This document shows positions 53,101 to 64,000 of a stretch of 64,000 nucleotides of DNA, piece after piece; the stretch's first letter is position 1, and the number at the start of each line of letters is the position of its first letter. The position numbers were made by a program, and so were the translations under genes. The DNA comes from Nemopilema nomurai (lineage: Eukaryota; Cnidaria; Scyphozoa; Rhizostomeae; Rhizostomatidae): assembly GCA_003864495.1 (NCBI GenBank), contig ML133458.1, positions 868,001 to 932,000 of the forward strand. Reading direction: 5' to 3'. The notes below the pieces were generated by a model. That model did not search any database, had not been told where the DNA came from, and saw nothing but the letters and a program-made list of their open reading frames with translations.

Positions 53101-55530
53101 TCGTTAAGTGGGTGCTTGGGCATCATTATGCAAAACTACAAGCTGCCCTATAGACAGAAGTGCCAACAAATGTGCTAATCCTTTAATTGAGATAACTCCT
53201 CTAAGAAGGCAGAAGTCGAATGGATGTTTTTTCTTTATTCATTCCAACCTTATAGCTGGGTTGAAGTTATGCACGACCATTTGTAGTGTTACATTCAGTT
53301 ACATTCAAGTTTTGTTTCTTTTTGGGTTTCTGTAAGTCCCAAAAGTTTCCGTAATGTCATCCAGTCACGTAACACTTCTGTCTCAGCTTCCTTCTGTGTT
53401 CATGAATTTTCTATTCTTTTTTCTTCTCATTGTCGATTCGGTCTGGCTGAGCATGACGACTTTTGCTCCAAACTTTTGAATTACACCCACGTTGGATGCA
53501 ACCATAAATACGATTTTCCTCATGATGCTTGAGATTAGAGATTAGAAACAGTAGATAATAGAGATAAAGTATTTAATCTATTGCATTAATTCCCAGATTT
53601 TTTTAGCCCTAATCTTTCCGTTTAGTACTGTGCTGTTTTATAAAAGATATCCCATCAACTCTGTGTCATATCACAGTTTTCTTACTTTGTCACAAAGTCA
53701 CCTCCCTTTATCCCTTGTTCTGCTCTAGCTGTGAAGAACACACCACCTTTGATTTTTCGTCTTTCATTCTGCATAGATCATCCATCTTTACATTACTCGG
53801 CCTAAAAGGAAATTTCTTTGAGAGGCCTGCTTTTGGTTCTGAGCCTCACTAACAATTTGCCTGTACACGGTTTTAAGGGGCTTCTATTCAATAACTCTTT
53901 GAATTTTACACTTTGCACCATTTCGATTAAATGATATTTTAAGAAACATTTTTGTGGGCCTTAGCCTGACATATCTATTTCACTCCACGATGTACTGTAA
54001 GACCGAATATTTCATAGTTTAGCAACATTTTTAGCTACTTTTAGCTGTTGCTTCACAAAAACCTTCAACGTAGATCGTTGAACTTGGAACAAGTGTCTAT
54101 CGCCGTTTTGTGGTAACTCCTCATTGGATCTATTTGGACCTTATTGGATTTCGTTGGATTTAAATGGGTTCTGTCTATGATTTCCTTTTTAACAAGATTC
54201 TCGCCTGGAGGAGAATGTACTTTTAAGGTAATCATAGGCTCTAAACGTTCAGCAGGAAATGCAAAAAATTGAAATCCCAAGAAATAGCCCCTGCCTTCTT
54301 TGCGTACTTCATTCATAATGAATTTTGAACATAAAAAACCAGATTCAATGATTTTAAACACAGAAAAAATTTCATTTCGCTTAATGAAATAAAGCGGAAA
54401 CGTTCGTATAATGGTTACCTTTTCAGATATCGCCGAAAATATTAGATATTATAATTTTGTAATTTCAAAAAGGCCATGATAGCGTGAGAATTGTCAAGTA
54501 GATAGAAGGCATACAAAAGCGTAGCTGTCACTCCCTCAAGGGGTGTTCGGTTGCTTTCTAGCTCTGCTTTCCCTTCTTTCGTCACTTTTTAACACATAAC
54601 AATGAATTTATGCATCCATGTCGAATGAGGATTTTGGGGGGAGATTCGAGGAATAGGATGCTGGAATACCCCTGGACCCGTCACATCTTATTGTGGCCAC
54701 AGCAGAGGATAAATAGTTTCAAAAATGGGTATCTTAGTTAAATTATTGGTTTATGTCACCCTAGGTTATGACATTTTCCAGATATCTGATTGATTTGCGC
54801 CTTTTTTGTCTAGACTGACCTCTGGCACAGTTGAACCCTGGATGGCTGTTTCGAGGTACACACCTAAGGCAACTCGACCACACCCCTGTCAGGGAATCAG
54901 AGAGTATGTATTCGTAACCGAGTACAGTATGCTTTTCCACTCTTGGCTCTTTTGAGCGACCACTTTTTGCCAATGACGTCACTTGGCTTCCACCGGCTCT
55001 TGTTTTAGCTACAGAACAGCGGCAGTTTTGATACTTCGATGTTCGGATGAAACTGTTTTCACTACTATACGATCACATTATTTATTGCTACTGTGTGTTG
55101 TTCTTTGATTTCCAAATGTATCAACAGAATCCAGTAAACATTTTCATAGAAATCTTCCTTATAAATGAATCCACTTTCTAACAAGTATGACGTAATCGTT
55201 ATTGACCTTTTGTGTTGGCCATTGATAGTTTGAAGCACTACCTTATTTCGTTTTACCGGTTCGTAATACCACATGCTCGTTTAGTCTTGTAGAGAACACA
55301 AATCAAAGTTGCGTGATTCAAGACAAAGAAGTGATCTGCGGTAGGTTTCCAGTTTTCATCAACTTTCATTTGAACTTCACAATTTTTGAATTACGCGTCG
55401 AAGTACGTTTATCAGATTTTGTCCAAATCAATTGAATTTTCTGCGGGCTTATACTTTTTCTTCAGTGTTTATTTTATGGCTCTGTCTCTGTGAACTTTCC
55501 TAATTTCTTGTTTTTGTCGCTCCATTTTAG
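50175..55530. other. FGF upstream region, proximal part
   Basis: The first 500 bases (to about 50710) are richer in GC and CpG (for example GCCGGGCGCCGCG at 50468-50480) than the surroundings and probably include the FGF promoter on the - strand. Open frames here on the + strand look like by-products of that composition. From 50.8 to 55.5 kb the sequence is AT-rich with no exon, RNA gene or repeat I could support. Confidence 0.4.
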
Positions 55531-58500
55531 ATGCCCCTGTTGTGTTTTCCCCAGCCATTGTCCCTCGCTTATCCCAAAGAAAATAGGAAAACCACAGGAA
55601 ACCAAAAAATCCCGAACTATGCTTCAACTGATTCTAAACTCGTTAGACGGTGTGATCGTTTGATCAATCGCTCGTCTCTGTTCGATTATCTGCGCATTCC
55701 TGAGGCTGATGCCTCACTGCTGGCACGCGTATTTGTAAAGAAAAGAGTGAAGGCAGAGCTGATCAGAGCTCCTCTTGGCAGAGATACATAAGGGGGGCTG
55801 GGGTGTTATGCGGTAGCTTCCCCCGAAGGGATACATTTTACCCATCTTTATGCTGTTCCAAGTTTACCATTGTGCATATTTGGAAGGTCCTGCTTTTCCA
55901 TGTCCATTCAAAGTGATGCCCCCAAATACCGTAATAAGCGACCCTGTTATCCTGGTCAGACCTAAAGAATATGATGTCTACCCACTCTCTCGTCTAATTG
56001 AAAATTTATGACTGTACGTTTTTGAAATCCCGGTCCATTCTGTTCACCAAACGTTTGCAGTTTTTCCACCTCCCCATTCACAAGTCGTGTGTATGTTCCA
56101 AGAGGCGACAAAGATGCCGTATTCGATGCTTACCCCTATTTAAAAGCGATTTCCTGTCACTAAAAAATTTTTCCGTATCAAGTCTCGGAAAACTTCAGCA
56201 ACTTTTTATTTCAATTTGGATTTCAATCTTTCTCTTGAAGGTAAAAAGGGATTCTAGAACTAACTTTTTCTTTTGTTTTTCATTAAAAAGCATCAAGTAG
56301 GACGTTGATTAGACTCACAACGTTGATGGGTGTTTTTTACCATGTCTGAGGTGCCCAGGGCCAATTTTCCATTTGGAACTTTCAGATATTTCAAATGTAT
56401 ATTCAAATTGTAAGACAAAACTTTTCCAAATGTTATGTTCCCGCATGAACTGTATTTTGTTCAACGAATCGCCAAAGCTAGGTTTTCCGACATTATTTCC
56501 GTTTGATATCTAATTATTTTTAACCACTCATCCTATTTACTTCAATTATTTAGAATAATGCTTTCCTTAAGGATAATTTATTTGTTGTAAAACCTAGCAA
56601 AGTGCCTACGCAGTAGGATATGAATGGGAATTACTTTGTAGATTTGTAAAGGTCTTGTACAGACAGATAGCCATGGTTTTCATGCACATGAATGAAGAAA
56701 CCTCTCTGTATGTTTACGTCACAACTGCTCGTCCCCCTGTTTATCAAGCCTTTCTCATATGCCGTCGGAAGGAGAGTTGAATCAGAAATAGAATGTTTCA
56801 GGGGGGATAGGATACTACGGCATGTGTATTTCTGTGATGTTTTTTCTTGTGCAACCTGAAGTCATCGTTGTATAAAACAACCAGGCATCCGGGCCTCGCA
56901 TTCACTTCATTGTTACGGTTATCAATCCTCTTTCTAGCTAATTCCTTCTTTATTCACATTTCTCTTGCACTATTAAAAGCTAAATTAAGCTTTTCCCACG
57001 AAAATATCAAAGGCCATTTCTATGTAGACTACCGATTATTTTTCGTTTGACTTTACGTCGTAACGTAAACAAGATGTTTTTCTCTCAAACTACCGTATAC
57101 TTGAGTTAGCGGTGACCAGATCCTTATTCTCTTTATTGCACAGGTTTACGCAAGAGAGAGCGGACTTCAGTTTGCTGCTGCTAAAGCTTTGCATCCGAAA
57201 ATTAAAACTGACACTACGTAAGTCCATGTATACTCTATATGCCTCGATTTATACTCCTTTACGATCCTATTTTAATATTCTATTGCATGCTGCTTAATCC
57301 ACGTGCCCACGTGCCTTATACTCTCCAGTTTTTAATTAATGACAGGGTATTTTGACTCTAACCAGGTTATTCTATTTTATTCTATTTGCCAGGCTGTTAA
57401 CAACTTACTTACCCTTTCTGAGGACATGAAAATATAGCTTAATTCATTAAATGGCTATATTCTTTCATTTCTCGATGATGTTGTTGCTTAGTACATACGC
57501 CTAATACATATTTAATACATTATAACAGTGGCAATGTTAGCCCATTCTGAATAACATTTCATTTTTACGATATTGAAAAATTTTGGAGTGAAAATCAACG
57601 ATGTAAAAAGATCATTAACACCAGACTATTGTATCATATTTGCTTCGTTCTCTAAGTTGGTATTCAATTATCTTGATTTGGCTCTGTGTTTAAATGATTC
57701 CGTTCTATATCACTTACTTCATTGTAAGAGCAGTGTAGTGTAAAAAGTGTCTTACTATTACAGGATTTCACCTTTGCGTTCTACTGTTTGAAACTCTATT
57801 TGCCGATTGCCTTTACTTCTTTCCAGACAGCATACATTTGGGTATTATGAACTTCACATGTTTTCTATATTGTTTTTTAAAAGCATTTCTTAAAGGCATA
57901 TCTTTAAATATGTATGATAAAGTCGCCTCTTCTTTAAATAAGCCTCGTTCGCTTTATGGTCAGAAATATCAGTCCAAAAAACAGCATTGTATTTCCATAT
58001 GAGCCAAACATTTATTGGAACCTATCTTTTTTTCCTTTCAGCAATACAGATTATCAATACAGATCTCTCTCCAAAAAGTGCAAGACATTTTTTGTAAGTG
58101 CTTTTTTCAAATGATTACACCAATTTTTCTCTGAGAAGCTTTTTATTTCCTTTGGCGGCTAGCTCTGGTATCATGCGCCAGATGTGGCCAGTTACTCGGT
58201 CTTTTGCCTACTATTTGATGCAAGATCGTCAGAATCTTTCAGTTTGCCAAGTTTTCGGGCGAAACTGAAGTCACGTTTCGAACTGAATGCCACGCAGCCT
58301 TTGATGCCATGCTCTGTAGCTCTACAGTCGATCTACCATGGACTATGAGTGTGTGTTTAGAATTACGAGTTTAGGCTGTTTGGCGAACTGAACTTTTTTG
58401 CGTTTGTTGACAAAGAGAATCTCTTGAAGTCAAAGCGTCCTTTTATGTGACTTTTGGTGACGCATTCAATGTAGCAAAACATGAATCGCCTTTAGCATAT

Positions 58501-61500
58501 CAACCTTTGAGCATCTTCAAACAACTGTGACAATAACCAGAACGGTGCATTCATTGAAAGTAACATCTCGTTATCTAGCAAAGTCTTCTAGTCGTATGGG
58601 TCACTCTCATGGCTATCGTGCGTTTGTTCCGCCGGGATGCTCCGTCAACTGGCCCCGGAAATGTTCCTTTTTACTGCGATATCCTGGAATTTAGAATTCT
58701 AATGAGCTCATTTCATGGAAGGAATTTCCTCGAGAAATTCTGTTACAAATCGCTAAACGTTTCAACTGAGAATAAAAAAGGCTCACTTATCCGTATTATC
58801 CCAAAAATAGGCCGTGAACAAATTTATCGAAAGGGAGGCATACCCCCTGAAGGAACAGATTTTACGCGCTCATTAGGAGAAAGTCCTTCATTGTCCCTGT
58901 ATTGTTGGTGCTGCCCTTTTAGCTTTGCGTTTTGCTTTGAAGTTAAAACGGGATAAGCTGCGTAAATTGTGCTCATTGATTCAGCAAAGCATCTGCAAGG
59001 ATCATTTGGAATTCGAAGAACCGGTTTCCCGCCTTAGATGTTTTAACTCTTTTTCTCGCTAGCTATTTGCCTGAGCAGCTTTTGGTAGAATTCTAGAGAT
59101 GTTTGTGGTTCACTACCGTTTTGTACCAAGTTATAGCTCCTCTTTTCTGATAACACCAAATAGCTGGCACACTCTCATTTTCCCAAGCACTTTATCTTGA
59201 AGGAGTAGCCATAGCTACATGAACTTGAACGATTTCAGAATTTGATTAGCTGGCATTTACTGCCCACCTTAAACTTTGTATCATTGCCAAATAGCATCGT
59301 GTTTTACAGTACTTCTTAACCCCTGATTTCAAATTTGCTGATTCAAGGTAAGCATGCCCCTTTGTACTTTCTATCAGAAGGGTGCTGCTGTAATTCCCAT
59401 TTTGAATTCCCTTCATTTGATTGGGACGCAGTTTTTCTCTCGAAGCACGCAAATCACTAATGAGGACGATTCCGCATGGGTCATTGTGTAAATACGGAGC
59501 CAATAACCTCACGCAATTTTGTTTGCCTGAGAATTTTGTTGATACTCTTACAAACAACGTGGCATGGGTGTGTCATAGAAGAATTCATCGAAAACTCGCA
59601 TATTTATCATTCCTGAAGCAACGCACACCGTCAATGCGAACTGGTTTCCCAGGGAACGTCAATACATCCCCCTCGATTCTGTTGCGTGTATATTTATCCG
59701 CTATTTGCCCGTTGCTTAGCTATATTTAGATAATTGCCACCTCGGGGCTATTTTCAGAGGCGTTCCTTGTCGTCACAGTTTTGATGTTGCCTCGAATTTC
59801 ACGTTGGTAATCGGCAGTGATGCTTTTTTAATCAGTTTGTGATTAAATTGATTATGTTATTCACCTTAATCAGTCTTTGCTTACCAAGTTAACACAACAG
59901 TATCACCTAAAGGAAAAGTAGATTATGCTTACATTATTCTAAACAGTTTCAAGTTGCAAGCTTACAAGATTCAGAACAGATTCCAAATGGTTTAAAAACA
60001 TTCTTTTTTTATTAAATACAACCAGACTGTAGGTGCTCGACCAAAGAAATTCTTAAAGATTGGTTTGGCTTACTTTCAGTCTTTCACTTTGCCTATCCTT
60101 ATTCCTTCTCTTGGTCCAATTTATGCAATTTTGCACTATCTACGCTTTTTCTAGAAGCTTTTCAGCTCTTTCCCTGTTATATGCTTCTAGTAGCGTTGGA
60201 GTACTTTCTTCCAGGCCTAATTTCTACCACAGGCGAGATACTTCTTGCAAGAAAGTTTTCACTTGACATCGTTGTTATCGGTTTCTTTACATGCAAGATC
60301 CCTAAATCTGCAAAATCGAATTCAAGTTTGTTAATTCGTTTCGGAACATTGTTTCTGCTTTTCGCGCGTCAATGCCGCCCTGAGTGATGCCGCGCAGTTT
60401 ACAAAGAATCATGGGTAAATACCTACCGCGATGACTAGTAATTGCCAGCCAAACACCAGAAACTGCCCCTGAACAGGGCAATTGAAGGCTTGTTATTCGC
60501 TACACAGATGTCAATAGGGAATGCCTTTGCGGAAGAGGAGGAATTCGTTAAAGTGAGCGCACTGGTCACGCCCTGTTCTCTAATGAATGGAACGTCCCAT
60601 TGTTTGGATTCCAGCAGTGGATGGAAACCTTCATTGAGAGCTCATTTGAATCTTCGCTTTAAATAGCAACCACTTTGGTTGTGGACTTCAAGGTGGCAAT
60701 GAAAAGCGATGAAGAGAATGCGATGTTTGTCGATTGGAGACAAATGGAGAACCTCGCCCACACTGCCACTTTCTAGAACATTGAAGTGGCACAAATGAAA
60801 CTTTTACTCAAAACATAACGGCCAGTTAATAAGTGGGGGCGGGAATGAGAGATGTATGAAGAAGGCCCCTTCGAGTAATCATTTCTAGGTGCCCCGGGGA
60901 TATATGCCTCGAGCCAATCATGATGTTCTATACAGGTTCTATAAAGGAAGAGGTTCTATACACTGGTGTGTGATATTGGCTGTTGATTGTCTACAAGCTA
61001 TATTTCTTCATTTCAAATCGCTGGAATATATAAAACTCGCTATACCGTTTGATTTCCTGAACCCAAATTGCGCTTGACGGTTTGAACGCAGTTTTATACT
61101 ATTTCTATATTTGGATAGAATCATATGCTCATCCTTTTTTCTTCATTCTTATTTTTGAGCCCGTGATGGGGGTACACATGGCTCTCTTTAAACCTCTTAG
61201 GAGATTAATCTACTGCCTTTTCATCAGCAGGTCTTGACTGCTTAAGAGAAGGGTCCGGGAAACGCCAGGCTGCTCTTGGGCGCAGAGGGAGGAAAATACT
61301 CCACGCACGCGCTCTATTAGACAACCTCTTAAATTCTTATGCCTCCTCCTTTCCTCCCGTCTCTCAGGCAATCATCTCTCGCTCGTCTCCTTCTCACATT
61401 CAATGCTGGTTTGTTCTAATGAACTGGATCCGTTTGCACATATTCTCGTCCGTCTAACCCCAGACATGATGAGTATGGCTTTCGATGCACTGAACGCTTC

Positions 61501-64000
61501 TTGTCTCCACCATCCGTTCAGTTCATCAAGGCAATTTAAACATGGAGACTTTTACAATCGTTCGAGGCGTAACATTGTTTCCTGCATGATGCAATGTTTG
61601 CCTCTCTCTCGTTACTTTGTACTCCATCGAGTTGCCACCTCTTGACATGGTGTCTTTTAGTGTTTTCTTTGCTGCCCTATTTGATAACCTTCTGACCTTT
61701 AAAACCAAAACCACCCGAAGAGTTGAACGATCCTTTTACGGTTTCGATAGTTCTTTCAACCTAATTTAATTGTTTGTCGTTTTCTTTTGACTTGAAACAA
61801 CTACTCTCTATTCAATAGTCATAAGCATATTTTCAGTCCCTATACTCGGTCATTATATATCAGATTTTCCAAAAATACTTTTCATGATGAATTTTTGTAC
61901 CTCATTGATGTTTGTTTATCTAAGATAAAACGGTACGAATGAGGCTGAACAAACGGAAGACTGGACCAGGAATGCTTTCTATATTTCACTTTGTGGCTTA
62001 AATGCGTCCCTTTCTTCTGTGAACGAATGAGTTGATAAATTGATGGGTGTCAGTTTTCCGAAATGTGCTAGAGCCAGTGAATTATTGTGGGCCTTCAAGC
62101 CATAAGGGCATTTAATGATAGCCCCTATTCTAGTCATAGTGAAATTAAGGAATACTGTAAGTAAAGCTTTCAGAAAACAGAACTAGAAAGCTGCCTTTAG
62201 TACGTGTAAGAGAATTCTGGCTTCATCACTGAATCTTTACAGAATTCGCTGCATTTTCGATGAAATCAAGCTCATTTGATGAAATCATTTCTTGCTGCTT
62301 TGCTTAGATCAGCTATTAATACTGGTAGGCGAATCGATATATTGTAGAGATAAGGCTAGGATTACTTGAACAAGGTAATAAAAAGTGGCATTTCATGCTA
62401 GGTGTTTGAGAAACAATTGGAGCAATTTTAACCCTATGCAAGCAAAGAAGCAGTGGCTATATTATGATGAGATTCCTGGCCTGGAAGGTAGAATATAGAG
62501 AGAGGCTAGAACATTCAAACCCAGATGTTCCATTTCCTGCTTCGCAAAGAGGGCGTGGTTAACCCATAAAATGTATAGTCACGGTTCCAATCTCCGCTTC
62601 TCCGATTTCATCGTTACCTTTTGGTACCCAAGCTACGATGCGGTTTCTATTTTTAGGATCGAATGTGCAGTAATCTGTAGTTAATCGCGTTGTTGGTACG
62701 CCCGTCTACGCTTGCGCTTCTGCGACATATTGCAACGGACAGACAGAGAAGGGATATGCAAAAGTCCTAATGTTTGCACACTGGAGTGACTTAGTGAATC
62801 CTTGCCAAATCTTCAAAGAACCTTTGCAAACTCGGCCATTGTGATTGTTACGATTTCGAATAATATTTGATATTCCTTGAGTTTAATTTAGAACAGGAAA
62901 GGAAGGAACGGGGGCTGTGGTTACCCTAAATTTCCTGTTTCGCCTACTCTGCTCTGCTGAAGTTCGCATGGATGGAAAATTAAAATTCTTAATGACCAGC
63001 TCGTCTTCAGGCATGCATTGCATTCTGAGACTGGCACTCATTCCTGCTTTCTTTCTTTCTTTCTTTCTTCTTTCCTTCTTGCTTGAGCCTTCTGCCTTTT
63101 AGCCTTAGTATTTTTGTTGACATTCACCCAGCCTCGTTGCCGTGTCTATGATTCTGTCTTCGGCATATTCCGCCAGCATTTCTCAGCGACAAACGGCTTT
63201 GCAAATGCACACTTGCTGGTGATGCACAAAATACAAATTGATTTGCAAAAGATATGACTAAAATGAACACCTTACATCCTTGATTGAACTTAGCCGACCA
63301 TGAAGGCAGGAATCGTGCTGTCATTTGCCTAGCTTTCACTTACCACGCCCTTTTAAATAGAGCCCGAAACGCTATTTCGTTGCATTCTCTCGTCTCTACG
63401 CGGGAATTACGCGAAGGCCTCAATATGCAACTTTTATCTGATCGATACGCGTAAAGAGATGGCTTTCATTGGAGTAAATAGCTATGCTTGGTGTTTTCTC
63501 AACAGCTGAGAATTCTACTGGATAATCCTTTGCTCAGCCTGGAGTTCATTGAAAAATTATTGCATTACACAGCCCACTTTATGTCTGTAATTATGAAGCA
63601 ACAATGTATTTGTCGTATTTGCTCGGTTGCAAGTCATTTGTGCTTGTGCACCACTTTGGTACCTGTTATTGCTTGTTCTTGTGACATCCCGAATTCGCAC
63701 CACCCTTGCCTCGCCTGCTTCCGCCAGAACAGGTGTATGAATTCTGCAAAGTAGTACACAATGTACACCAGAAGAAATTTTCAAGAACAACATCTAATGA
63801 TGGCCGGCAAAACTCGCGCTTTGTCGAGCGGCAAAGAGACTTGCTTAAGCCTTTAATTCGAATTGGCTGTGCATGTGAGGAATACTGCTTGGCTTGTGGT
63901 TCCGCCAAAGTGGTCAGCCATTTTTAATGCAACGAATCAAAAAATTACATCGCGTCCCTGCTCTTATATGGCGCCTTGTTTTGATCATGTCTATGCGAAA
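55531..64000. other. Distal region with exon-like segments but no firm gene
   Basis: Contains an 86-codon frame at 55531-55791 preceded by an acceptor-like tract, and two small exon-like segments at 57144-57217 and 58042-58093 with strong splice consensus and compatible phase; all are discussed as findings. A pyrimidine (TTTC)n run lies at 63050-63080. No domain, tRNA or transposon was recognised. Confidence 0.4.

Noticed and set aside
63340..63440. Possible - strand first exon ending at a GTAAGT donor near 63346, with a TATTTAAAAG box
   Set aside because: The TATA-like motif sits at the donor rather than upstream of an exon, and the frame closes quickly.

Overview
The window is eukaryotic nuclear DNA: AT-rich introns and intergenic sequence surround short GC-richer exons with GT-AG junctions and conserved animal proteins. 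Two genes are certain. The first half, on the + strand, is a complete gene for the spliceosomal helicase Brr2 (SNRNP200), read here as 48 coding exons and 2136 codons. The right-centre, on the - strand, is a complete five-exon gene for a secreted FGF8-like growth factor of 320 codons. A canonical FGF with signal peptide and beta-trefoil points to an animal. Intron-rich structure, intron sizes near 0.5 kb, small DNA-transposon remnants and minisatellites in introns suggest an invertebrate, perhaps an anthozoan cnidarian. That placement is inference, not proof.

Layout. 1-110: Brr2 upstream flank with a TATA-like box. 111-30857: Brr2, with introns holding a 21-bp minisatellite (6034-6222), a C-rich minisatellite (8692-9022), a 402-bp TA-flanked inverted-repeat element (9568-9969), a degenerate repeat (about 26405-26640) and an alternating 32-bp minisatellite (29541-29771). 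30858-32347: no supported gene. 32348-32886: a candidate two-exon gene of unknown family (+). 32887-35015: AT-rich convergent intergenic space. 35016-50174: the FGF gene (-), with introns of 0.2, 7.3, 6.2 and 0.4 kb. 50175-64000: the FGF upstream region, with no firmly supported gene but some exon-like segments.

How the genes work together: there is no sign that Brr2 and the FGF act in one pathway. Brr2 is a housekeeping factor that unwinds U4/U6 during spliceosome activation; the FGF is a developmental ligand. The most unusual protein features are a basic insertion of about 20-plus residues inside the FGF trefoil, a long basic FGF C-terminal tail, and a C-terminal Brr2 cassette with a DEAH motif II and an arginine in motif VI.

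All exon joins were made by eye from splice consensus, reading phase and remembered family sequences. No alignment, expression or database evidence was available.
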